DNA from: Candidatus Vicinibacter affinis | Lineage (GTDB): Bacteria > Bacteroidota > Bacteroidia > Chitinophagales > Saprospiraceae | Direction of reading: 5' to 3' | Assembly: GCA_016714365.1 (NCBI GenBank) | Contig: JADJNH010000005.1 | Coordinates: 2,704,501 to 2,768,500, forward strand | DNA length: 64,000 bases | Shown: piece after piece, positions 27,149-35,471 of the stretch | Numbering within the stretch: position 1 is the stretch's first letter | How the letters are laid out: each line of letters opens with the position of its first letter | Notes under the pieces: generated by a model | Told to the model about the DNA's origin: nothing | The model's database searches: none | The model's input: only the letters and a program-made list of their open reading frames with translations | Program-made: the position numbers and the translations under genes

Positions 27149-27871
27149 ATGGCAAAACTAGATTACAAATTACTCATAACGGGTGACATCGTTATCAAGA
27201 CTGGTTTGCACATTGGTGGGTCAGAAGTGGACCTCGATATTGGAGGCATTGACAAGGAAGTCATCAAAGTAAAACATGGAAGTGGCAAAGTGCCCTTTAT
27301 ACCTGGCAGTTCGCTAAAGGGTAAATTGAGGAGCCTAATCGCAAAACAGAAAGGTTATACAAGTCTCGATGAAGACAAAGATGAGACCTTAAAACTTTTT
27401 GCCGGAAACGGTGAATTTAAAGATGATAGAGGCAATAAATATATTGGGTGGATGCGAAAGGATAAAAAAGATAAGGTTATTACACCTATAATTCCTAGCA
27501 GGCTGATTGTCAGGGACAATTACTTAAAAGATGCCAACAATTACTTCTTAGAAGAAAAAACCGAAAACAACATTACAAGGGCCACAGGCGAGGCCAAACC
27601 TAGACAATTAGAACGCGTCACGAAGGACACAAAATTTTCTTTGGACATGGTCATGGATGTCTATATAGTTGATGACTGTAATAAGCTCTTGGAAACCCTC
27701 GACCTCGGTTTCCAACTCTTGAAAAAAGACTACCTCGGTGGCGGTGGCACACGTGGTTCTGGGCAGGTGGAAATCACCGGTCTTAAGGCATTGAAAATCA
27801 TTTTCAACGATGATGGCAGCATCACACCCAGTGAGTTCAACCTATACCAATTCAAATCTAACAACCCATAA
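27149..27871 (+). CDS. csm3: Csm3 backbone subunit (Cas7), RNA-cleaving
   Basis: A 240-residue RAMP protein with 'TGLHIGGSEVDLDIGGIDKE' and 'FIPGSSLKGKLRSLIA' near the N-terminus and the C-terminal glycine-rich 'KKDYLGGGGTRGSGQVE'. D35 in GGID aligns with the catalytic Asp33 of streptococcal Csm3, so target RNA cleavage at 6-nt steps is expected. Located between csm2 and csm4 with 2-base gaps, showing tight co-translation. Confidence 0.93.
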   Translation: MAKLDYKLLITGDIVIKTGLHIGGSEVDLDIGGIDKEVIKVKHGSGKVPFIPGSSLKGKLRSLIAKQKGYTSLDEDKDETLKLFAGNGEFKDDRGNKYIGWMRKDKKDKVITPIIPSRLIVRDNYLKDANNYFLEEKTENNITRATGEAKPRQLERVTKDTKFSLDMVMDVYIVDDCNKLLETLDLGFQLLKKDYLGGGGTRGSGQVEITGLKALKIIFNDDGSITPSEFNLYQFKSNNP

Positions 27872-27873
27872 CC

Positions 27874-28896
27874 ATGAAGGTAGTCCGGATCCCTTTACAG
27901 CCATGCAGTAGGTTCCACTTTGGTGAGCTGAAGCTCGACCACGACCTGGCCTTGACAGACACTTCCCTGTTTGCCCATTCCGACACACTCTTCTCGGCTT
28001 TGGTAAACGCTTATTCCAGCTTTGCTGATGGAGCAGAAGATTTCATAATGCGTTTTAGGCCAGATGGTGGCAGCATCAAAATCTCCTCCTTGTTTTACTA
28101 CCTCCAAAACAATGAAGAGCGAGTCTATTTTTTGCCCAAGCCCGTTTTCCTCGACATCGAAAGCCCAAAGACCGTCGATGGTAACCACAAAAAACGTAAC
28201 CTAATCAAATTCGTCTCATTGGGCACTTGGCTGAACGGCTTCGAACCAGAAAAGTGGTTTGATGAGAAAAACGCCAGCTACCATACTCTCCAAAGCACGT
28301 TCGTGATGACCAATAAGGAGCACGAAAATCTAGGTAGCCCGGCACTCGACCACATCGCCAAGACAGTTCTAAGCCCAAAAAGCCCGAAAAGAGGCTTGGA
28401 AGATCAGGCCATTTATTATCAGGCTGATGTGGAAATTGGAAGCAGCGATGAGTTGATCATTGGTATGTACTTTTTGTACGAAGCCGAGGGGCAGGCAGAA
28501 ACTGAATTAAAAATAGCCGCAAATATTATGGCTTACACAGGCATTGGTGGTGAAATCAAAAACACAGGACGCACAGTTAGAAGCCAACCGGAATTTGATA
28601 TTTTCGACTTTGGGCCAATGTCCACTGATTCCAAGTTTGTTTGCGTTTCGCTGTTGAACCCTTCGGATGCCACAGAATTTTCCAAGGTTATTTACTATTC
28701 GACTTCATTGCGCGGAGGGCGCCTACTCGGAACAGGTAAAGAAGGTGTGAACGTGGTGAGAATGATTGACGAAGGTGCATTCGTGGCCACCAATGATCTC
28801 AAAGGCAGACTGGTCGAACTAGGTCCAGACGAGGACAAGCGCATGATCTACAGGCTTGGCATTCCATTCCTAATCCCTGTGAATTATGGCAACTAA
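27874..28896 (+). CDS. csm4: Csm4 (Cas5-type) subunit
   Basis: A 340-residue protein starting MKVVRIPLQPCSRFHFGEL, with 'FAHSDTLFSALVNAYSSF' typical of Csm4, and 'SLRGGRLLGTGKEGVNVVRMI' towards the end. Csm4 binds the crRNA 5' tag and Cas10. It overlaps csm5 by 11 bases. Composition is visibly richer in GC than the flanking regions, suggesting the cas operon came by transfer. Confidence 0.9.
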   Translation: MKVVRIPLQPCSRFHFGELKLDHDLALTDTSLFAHSDTLFSALVNAYSSFADGAEDFIMRFRPDGGSIKISSLFYYLQNNEERVYFLPKPVFLDIESPKTVDGNHKKRNLIKFVSLGTWLNGFEPEKWFDEKNASYHTLQSTFVMTNKEHENLGSPALDHIAKTVLSPKSPKRGLEDQAIYYQADVEIGSSDELIIGMYFLYEAEGQAETELKIAANIMAYTGIGGEIKNTGRTVRSQPEFDIFDFGPMSTDSKFVCVSLLNPSDATEFSKVIYYSTSLRGGRLLGTGKEGVNVVRMIDEGAFVATNDLKGRLVELGPDEDKRMIYRLGIPFLIPVNYGN

Positions 28897-30232
28897 TCAT
28901 CAACAATTCCAAATTAAACTTACCACATTTAGCCCCCTCCACATCGGTAACGGAGAGGAACTTACTTCTGTAGGCGAGTTTCTCCAAACAAACGACAATG
29001 TCTATTTTCTACGCCACGAAGATTTGATGGAAAAGCTAAAGACAGATAACCATTTCGATGACTATGTCGAGCGGATATTGACACATGACCAAGGGTTCGA
29101 CTTCTTTAAGACGCTCAAAGATTGGGACATCACGCCAGCTGACTTTGCAATACGCACCCTCAGGTTAAATCAGAAAGATATTAACACAAACTCGAACAAC
29201 AAGCTCCATCTGCACATCAAAACCAAAGGTGAAGCCTACGTGCCAGGCAGTTCCATTAAAGGGATGCTACGCACTTCTATCCTTTTCAGGTATCTTAAAG
29301 AAAACCCCCAGGAACTAAGAACCATAGAGTCTGACATTTTGCAGCGGCTCTCTGAGAAAAACACCTTGCGCACCGTAAGGCACTATTGGGAGAAAAAAGA
29401 ACGTGAACTGATGCCAGAAAAAGTATTCCAGTCCATAAGACCATACGATACAGACTGTGTGTCCGACGACAAATTGGTCATCGAACAAACCTATCGCCAA
29501 AGCTTATCACAAGAATCGATGGATGCAAGCAAAGGTCTTGACTGGCTTTCAGAGTGTATTGACAAAGGAGTAGAATTGCCTTTAGAGATGACTATTTGTT
29601 CAGATTTTGAAAATGCGGATTTTAAATATCTCAAATCATCTACCCTAAAACCTTTGTTCAATTGTATAAACGAATATACAAAAAAACTAATCATTCAAGA
29701 GCGCCAATTGGTGAATACCGCAAATCCACTCCCACCCATTAAGTCGGCACTGTTAGTTCAACTGCAACAGTACGAGGATTTGTTATCAACGGCCAATGAC
29801 GATTATGCTATAGCTAGAATGGGAAAGGGCAAGACTATTTTCTTTCAGACTATAATACCACTGTTGAAAATGGAAGTCCAGGATGCCATTTTGAACCTTT
29901 TGAAAAAAGAACCAGGTGAATTCCCACGTACTCGGGTTCTTACTGTTCAGGACAAGCAAATGATGGGTTGGGTGAAACTTGAGGAAATAAGACCAGAATT
30001 AAAACTGCCCATCAACCAAATGGAAGGGATGGTCAATATTGGTACTCAGCTTAGAGCAATCATAACAGGACCAAAAAAGGTGGGGTTAATTCTTAATGGT
30101 TCTCCATTGACAAACGTTTCTTTAATACTTATGTTCAAGCATCAAAAGCTTACAGAGGGAGAAACCATTAATGTGTTGGTCCACCAAATGAGCAAAGATG
30201 GGAGAATCATTCAAGTAAAATTTAACACCTGA
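28886..30232 (+). CDS. csm5: Csm5 (Cas7-like) subunit
   Basis: A 448-residue RAMP protein with 'LTTFSPLHIGNGEELTSVGEF' at the N-terminus and 'AYVPGSSIKGMLRTSILFR' near residue 115, both diagnostic of Csm5. Csm5 caps the 3' end of the crRNA filament and takes part in crRNA maturation. The start overlaps csm4 by 11 bases. A 50-base gap separates it from the next gene, the longest within the operon. Confidence 0.9.
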   Translation: MATNHQQFQIKLTTFSPLHIGNGEELTSVGEFLQTNDNVYFLRHEDLMEKLKTDNHFDDYVERILTHDQGFDFFKTLKDWDITPADFAIRTLRLNQKDINTNSNNKLHLHIKTKGEAYVPGSSIKGMLRTSILFRYLKENPQELRTIESDILQRLSEKNTLRTVRHYWEKKERELMPEKVFQSIRPYDTDCVSDDKLVIEQTYRQSLSQESMDASKGLDWLSECIDKGVELPLEMTICSDFENADFKYLKSSTLKPLFNCINEYTKKLIIQERQLVNTANPLPPIKSALLVQLQQYEDLLSTANDDYAIARMGKGKTIFFQTIIPLLKMEVQDAILNLLKKEPGEFPRTRVLTVQDKQMMGWVKLEEIRPELKLPINQMEGMVNIGTQLRAIITGPKKVGLILNGSPLTNVSLILMFKHQKLTEGETINVLVHQMSKDGRIIQVKFNT

Positions 30233-30282
30233 AAATTAAAAAGTTTTTGCAAACCATTCTAATTTTTATTAAATTCGGAACA

Positions 30283-31113
30283 ATGAAGTATTATATAGCA
30301 TTCAGTTTTTTAATTGCATTTATTAATAATATCCAGGCCAAAGACCCAGGAGTAAACCAAAAAGTATTTCAAGAATTCAGAACAGAAATAAAAGATAGCT
30401 TGCATCAAATTGGAAATCGAATTGACAATGGAAATGAGACTTTAAAAATTTCAAAAGAATACAGCGAAAAAGCCGATAAATTATCAGATAGTTTCATAAC
30501 CATGCTCGAGGTAATTTATGGTGTTGCCGGACTCCTTTTAGGTGCTTTGGTGGGTATATTTTACAGTTTTTTTAAATCCAATTTTCAAAATTCGCTTGCC
30601 AAAAAAATCAACGAGTATGAAAATGAAATGGAGAGAGTGGCCAAAACAGAGAAGGAAACAATTTTCCTCAAAGAAAACAGTGGAATATTAATTTTACATA
30701 AAAGCACTCATGAAAAAGAGGATGCAGCTTTCAGAACATTGGAAAAAAGCATCCGTCATAATTATAAGCACGCAGTACACCATTCTTTGGAAAATTTAAA
30801 TAATTTTGAATTTGAACTTTTTTACCACAAAGGAATTGATGAAAATTGTCCTATCAAAGTCATTGTATTGGATGACGAACTTTTTAATGAATTCAAAGTT
30901 GAAGATAAAGTTGATATTAATAATTCTGTTTTAAAATCCTTTTTTGACAAGTTAGAAATTCATAGGATTGGTCTTGTACTGTTTGGCCAGACACAATTGA
31001 GAGAAGCCAAACTTTCATATCTGTCCTTTGCCAATCAACCTTATTCAGTGTATGCCAACTTAAACCATCTACTTAAATACATTAGGGTTGCTGAAGAAAT
31101 TAGAATCGTATAA
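30283..31113 (+). CDS. Membrane protein of unknown family embedded in the type III operon (candidate effector)
   Basis: Taking the ATG at 30283 gives 276 residues (a TTG 36 bases upstream is the alternative). Residues 1-19 are a signal sequence or first helix; residues 75-96 (ITMLEVIYGVAGLLLGALVGIF) are a membrane helix; residues 105-130 are coiled-coil-like. The remaining 145 residues alternate beta and helix (GILILHK, FEFELFYH, IKVIVLDD, HRIGLVLFGQ, YSVYAN), resembling a Rossmannoid receiver or CARF-like fold, though no catalytic or ligand motif is recognised. It lies between csm5 and cas6 with 3 bases to cas6. It is clearly more AT-rich than the cas genes, which suggests separate acquisition. 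A membrane-acting type III effector is an inference. Confidence 0.75.
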   Translation: MKYYIAFSFLIAFINNIQAKDPGVNQKVFQEFRTEIKDSLHQIGNRIDNGNETLKISKEYSEKADKLSDSFITMLEVIYGVAGLLLGALVGIFYSFFKSNFQNSLAKKINEYENEMERVAKTEKETIFLKENSGILILHKSTHEKEDAAFRTLEKSIRHNYKHAVHHSLENLNNFEFELFYHKGIDENCPIKVIVLDDELFNEFKVEDKVDINNSVLKSFFDKLEIHRIGLVLFGQTQLREAKLSYLSFANQPYSVYANLNHLLKYIRVAEEIRIV

Positions 31114-31116
31114 AAG

Positions 31117-31800
31117 ATGATTATCCCCATCCTTACTCTCCGCCTCCTAGATATTCGAATGCCTAGCGATCCCGACACCACTCGGCTGTTCTTAGGAGGC
31201 GCCAAGGACTTATTAAAAGAGCATCCACATGAACTCGCATTGGAAAAAGTCGATATTCAGATTTTCCATAACAAAGAGATGCAATATTCAGGAATCCAAC
31301 TAGGCCGTTTTCAAGGATCTCCGGAATGGACGGCCATAGGGTACGAAGCCGTAAAGGCGTTAGAGTTATGGTACAGGCTCTTCCAGGCAGGGAATACCCA
31401 CTTACTTCAAAATACGGTTCGTATCAGTGAATGTTATACGCCATCTTTCCTGCCCTATCAGAAAAAATACGCCACCTACCCTTTTCTTGTTAGCGACGAA
31501 GTGGCTAAAGAATTAAACTCGATGGAAGATCGGTTTATGCGCTTGGACCGATTGGAAAAATACCTTTATGGTAACCTACAGACTTTCTTCCATCACATCA
31601 ACTACGAATACAGCAAAGATGCCAATTATTTAAAGGTAAGCATAATTGATGCTGCTTTTTACCAACAGGCATTGGTTGTTTATCACGACCAGAAAAAGAC
31701 AGCGTTTAGGATTGTATTTAAATGCAATTTTAGACTGCCGCAGACCATGCGTCTAGGACAATCAACTGCTGTTGGGTTTGGTCCAATACACCATGTGTGA
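31117..31800 (+). CDS. cas6: Cas6 crRNA-processing endoribonuclease
   Basis: A 227-residue protein ending in the glycine-rich loop MRLGQSTAVGFGPIHHV, the hallmark of Cas6. It cleaves the repeat RNA at the base of its stem. The repeat of the downstream array has a GGATT-TGAT-AATCC stem followed by exactly 8 bases (GTTAAGAC), which matches Cas6 cleavage giving an 8-nt tag in plus-strand RNA. The gene starts 3 bases after the membrane protein and ends 113 bases before the first repeat. Confidence 0.9.
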   Translation: MIIPILTLRLLDIRMPSDPDTTRLFLGGAKDLLKEHPHELALEKVDIQIFHNKEMQYSGIQLGRFQGSPEWTAIGYEAVKALELWYRLFQAGNTHLLQNTVRISECYTPSFLPYQKKYATYPFLVSDEVAKELNSMEDRFMRLDRLEKYLYGNLQTFFHHINYEYSKDANYLKVSIIDAAFYQQALVVYHDQKKTAFRIVFKCNFRLPQTMRLGQSTAVGFGPIHHV

Positions 31801-31913
31801 TTCTATTCATTATTGATTTTTATCGAGTGGAATAGAACGCAATTTCAAATTCTACCTTATGAAAAACTTTTTTCATCTGAAGTAAAAGAGAAAGCTCAAC
31901 AATTTGGCGATAG
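31801..31913 (+). promoter_or_regulatory. Possible array leader between cas6 and the first repeat
   Basis: 113 AT-rich bases hold an 18-base palindrome-like run (31859-31876, ATGAAAAA c TTTTTTCAT) but no identifiable promoter. By repeat orientation this should be the upstream side of the array, and the array could simply be cotranscribed with the cas genes. The degenerate first repeat instead suggests that this is the old end. I cannot decide. Confidence 0.35.
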
Positions 31914-33658
31914 ATTATAATAGATAAGGATTTGATAATCCGTTAAGACGATAGAGCAGTTTTACGAGAATTTTGGTAGCCAGTCAGAATAGATAAGGAT
32001 TTGATAATCCGTTAAGACTCGAACACACATCTTACTGATTGTCCGGATTTGTCAGAATAGATAAGGATTTGATAATCCGTTAAGACAAGCATAAGCACGA
32101 CTACCGACACAGGTATGGCGGTCAGAACAGATAAGGATTTGATAATCCGTTAAGACTATATATGGCAGGATTAAAATTTAATTCGCTGCTGATCATAATA
32201 GATAAGGATTTGATAATCCGTTAAGACTCTACATGTTCCTTATAAATTCCACCTAGGCGGGTCAGAATAGATAAGGATTTGATAATCCGTTAAGACCATT
32301 TCATATGCTGGTTCATACCAGGGCATTTGCGTCAGAATAGATAAGGATTTGATAATCCGTTAAGACTTTTCTTTTTTCGATTCTTGGTTTAAAAAAAATT
32401 GTCAGAATAGATAAGGATTTGATAATCCGTTAAGACTATCAAGTGAAAAGTGTCAGATTTTAATTCATGTCAGAATAGATAAGGATTTGATAATCCGTTA
32501 AGACTATCAAGTGAAAAGTGTCAGATTTTAATTCATGTCAGAATAGATAAGGATTTGATAATCCGTTAAGACTTCTTGCCGATGACACCCACGTTTTCCC
32601 AGGTGGTCAGAATAGATAAGGATTTGATAATCCGTTAAGACTCCGCCACTTGACGCAATCACACAAGTACACCGTCAGAATAGATAAGGATTTGATAATC
32701 CGTTAAGACTTTAAATACCACAACATATCACCAGGCAAGTTATGGTCAGAATAGATAAGGATTTGATATTACGTTAAGACGATTCGATTCGATTGTCAGA
32801 ATAGATAAGGCTTTGATAATCCGTTAAGACAATTCTTGTTATTGTTTGAAAACCCTGCCTAGTCAGAATAGATAAGGATTTGATAATCCGTTAAGACAAT
32901 TCAACCTGTGTCTTTTTGGATTCTGAAAGGTCAGAATAGATAAGGATTTGATAATCCGTTAAGACATTCGAATCACCCACGTGATAGCTGTCCCAGTTGG
33001 AGTCAGAATAGATAAGGATTTGATAATCCGTTAAGACTTTTATTTACAAATTTCAACAGCTCAATCAATAAGTCAGAATAGATAAGGATTTGATAATCCG
33101 TTAAGACGTTGAATTTAATTTTATGCTGGGAATTGCAATGTCAGAATAGATAAGGATTTGATAATCCGTTAAGACTTTTTTTTGATAGGACCATCTTTTC
33201 TGGAGGTGGTGTCAGAATAGATAAGGATTTGATAATCCGTTAAGACAGTATTTTGGCTTCTGTCGCTGTTATCACTACCGTCAGAATAGATAAGGATTTG
33301 ATAATCCGTTAAGACTATATTTTCTCAAGTTCCTCTGTCACAGCTAGTCAGAATAGATAAGGATTTGATAATCCGTTAAGACTTTACACGCTGAAATCTT
33401 GATCGCTGTTCCACTTGTCAGAATAGATAAGGATTTGATAATCCGTTAAGACAATGCTTCTAATGCTGTTAGCTTTTTGCCAGTTTGTCAGAATAGATAA
33501 GGATTTGATAATCCGTTAAGACCTTGTACTTTAAACCCAGTTGGGCTTTGACTGGTCAGAATAGATAAGGATTTGATAATCCGTTAAGACATTTAATTTT
33601 GAAAAAATTCTAAGCAATTTTTGTCAGAATAGATAAGGATTTGATAATCCGTTAAGAC
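31914..33658 (+). CRISPR. Type III-A CRISPR array, 26 repeats and 25 spacers
   Basis: The repeat is 36 bp, GTCAGAATAGATAAGGATTT then GATAATCCGTTAAGAC; most copies are identical. Spacers are 31-36 bp except one of 14 bp. Repeat 1 (31914-31949) is degenerate at its first six bases; repeats 4, 5, 13 and 14 also carry changes. Two neighbouring spacers (32437-32468 and 32505-32536) are identical. The repeat contains the stem GGATT/AATCC, and an 8-nt GTTAAGAC follows it, so RNA from the plus strand is the expected crRNA. No cas1 or cas2 is present, so new spacers would need adaptation proteins from elsewhere. Confidence 0.98.
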
Positions 33659-34060
33659 TTTGTGCTTATTAATAAGTATTTGTTCGTTTATAATTAATTC
33701 GGGAAGTAATAATCCTGCAGATCACCGTTTACTATTTCTATTTTCGTTGATTCACTTTATGACTGCCAAATGCATGATTAAAACGAGGATTCAGAATAGC
33801 CATTTGTTACAATAAACATTGCAAACAATTATGGTCAGTTTGCCAGAGCATTAAGAACTTGAATTCAGTGAACTTAAGAAATTTTTCCAAATATTATTTA
33901 AAAATGGATTGGGTTTAGCATCTCCGAATCGGTTATCTAACAAAAGTTATATTAGCAAGTAATTTTCTATAACATAACTTTGTCAAAATACTTTTAAGTT
34001 AACTGATAACTTTTTCAAAATATCAGGACTAAAATAAAAAATGAACAAAAATAGAAGAAT
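33659..34060. other. Gene-free 402-base interval between the array and the long operon
   Basis: AT-rich DNA with no coding potential. It should hold the promoter of the operon that starts at 34061, and could hold the leader of the array if integration happens at this end. TTTG at 33979-33982 and TAACTTTT at 34007-34014 only weakly resemble the Bacteroidota -33/-7 motifs, with 24 rather than about 20 bases between them. Confidence 0.45.
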
Positions 34061-34705
34061 ATGAATGCCAATTACTTTAACCTCACCCTACTGGTTTCTA
34101 TACTTATTGCTTCCTCAAGCATAAGTTTATTTGCTGATCAAGCTTCAGCTGCTCCTTTGAACAAAGATTCTATTTCCATAGAAAAGCTTAAAACTAAAAT
34201 TGATAGCTTATCATACAAGATTCTAGAGCTACAGAAACAAATTACTGTATCGACTAAGATTGAATGTACTAAAAAATATGATGATTTTAAATGGCAACAT
34301 TGGAGCATCATATTTTTTATGCCTGTAATAATGACGATTTTTGCAATAACTCTTTTTATAGTTTTATATAGATCTAAGGAGTTTAAAGTCGTCAAACTTT
34401 TTGAAATATACAGGCCGCCTTCTAACGGTATTGAGGAGAAAAAAGAAATAGAAACCCAAAGCACTTCACGATTCATAGCTTTATTAACGGGCCTAACCGC
34501 CATTTTTGTAGCCACTACTTTGGTGATGTATAATGGGTACCTCTTGGTTGCACAATGTAATGGTGGTATAGATGCGGATGGTCTATGGAAAATTTTAGCA
34601 GGATTAGGCATAGGTATTATCCCTTATGGAATCAATGTATGGAATAAAAATACCAAAGAAGAGGCTGCTACAAGGCAACCGTCGAATAATTCACAAAATC
34701 CATAA
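34061..34705 (+). CDS. Three-helix membrane protein, first gene of the long operon
   Basis: A 214-residue protein: signal peptide (1-30, ending QASAAP), a short coiled coil (about 37-62), and membrane helices at about 82-105 (WSIIFFMPVIMTIFAITLFIVLY), 138-160 and 174-192, with a short polar tail. No family is recognised. The next gene, a pYEATS protein, starts 11 bases after its stop, so the two may form one membrane complex. It is a plausible membrane platform for the system. Confidence 0.7.
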   Translation: MNANYFNLTLLVSILIASSSISLFADQASAAPLNKDSISIEKLKTKIDSLSYKILELQKQITVSTKIECTKKYDDFKWQHWSIIFFMPVIMTIFAITLFIVLYRSKEFKVVKLFEIYRPPSNGIEEKKEIETQSTSRFIALLTGLTAIFVATTLVMYNGYLLVAQCNGGIDADGLWKILAGLGIGIIPYGINVWNKNTKEEAATRQPSNNSQNP

Positions 34706-34716
34706 CCAGAATAGTT

Positions 34717-35460
34717 ATGAAGGATATATTAGATACATTACGAGAGATCACGGCACTATTGAATTGGCAAGCAACCATCTTGATCATAATATTTATGGTA
34801 AGAAAACACCTGGGATTGGTCTTTTCAGGTGTCCATGGCTTACTTAACAGGACTACAAAAGTGGTGGTGGATGGAAAAACTGTAACTGTGGAGGCAGAAG
34901 CCGCTAAGATTATAGAGAAGCAAAATCAAGCCATCGAACAACAACAAAAGGAAAAACACGACCTAAAAAAGGAGCTCAATGATTATACCCAAGGTGCTGT
35001 TCAAGCACTTCCTAAAAAAGTGATTTCTGATTATCTGGAAAGACTTGAACCAGTTCTCAAAACGATGGGCATGGAGGCCATGCTGGATAATAATATTGGA
35101 AGTACCGTGCAATATTCTGATGATCCGGAAAAAGGTAAATGGGGAAACCTTTCCATAAATAATGACAAAAGAATTACAGCATCTGTAGTTGCAATGGAAA
35201 ATAACCCAAAGTTATTTAAAGTAACACTTTATGTAACATCCATCAATTCTTCAAAACCATTGAATGGAAAGGTTACTTTCCATCTCCACCCTACTTTTTT
35301 AAATTACATCAGGACTATTGAAGCGGAAAATGGTGTGGCTCAGCTCCATTTAATTGCTTACGGGGCATTTACAGTGGGTGTTTTGACAGAAGATGGGACT
35401 AAGTTGGAAATGGATCTATCGAAAGATAAAAGCTTTCCAGAGGTATTTAGGAATAATTAA
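34717..35460 (+). CDS. Membrane-anchored pYEATS-domain protein
   Basis: A 247-residue protein: one N-terminal membrane helix (about 18-36), a coiled coil (about 60-90), and a C-terminal domain from ~140 containing 'KLFKVTLYVTSINSSKPLNG', 'VTFHLHPTFLNYI', 'ENGVAQLHLIAYGAFTVGVL' and 'DGTKLEMDLS'. This is the pattern of the prokaryotic YEATS (pYEATS) family, a beta-sandwich predicted to take part in biological-conflict systems, often with a membrane helix. It is a ligand-recognition module rather than an enzyme. It links the operon to immunity-type systems, though the operon as a whole matches none that I know. Confidence 0.75.
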   Translation: MKDILDTLREITALLNWQATILIIIFMVRKHLGLVFSGVHGLLNRTTKVVVDGKTVTVEAEAAKIIEKQNQAIEQQQKEKHDLKKELNDYTQGAVQALPKKVISDYLERLEPVLKTMGMEAMLDNNIGSTVQYSDDPEKGKWGNLSINNDKRITASVVAMENNPKLFKVTLYVTSINSSKPLNGKVTFHLHPTFLNYIRTIEAENGVAQLHLIAYGAFTVGVLTEDGTKLEMDLSKDKSFPEVFRNN

Positions 35461-35471
35461 AATAGTAGACA

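Noticed and set aside
31914..33658. Self-targeting spacers against the window
   Set aside because: Reading the spacers by eye gave no match in the window, but I could not search exhaustively, so no claim is made either way.
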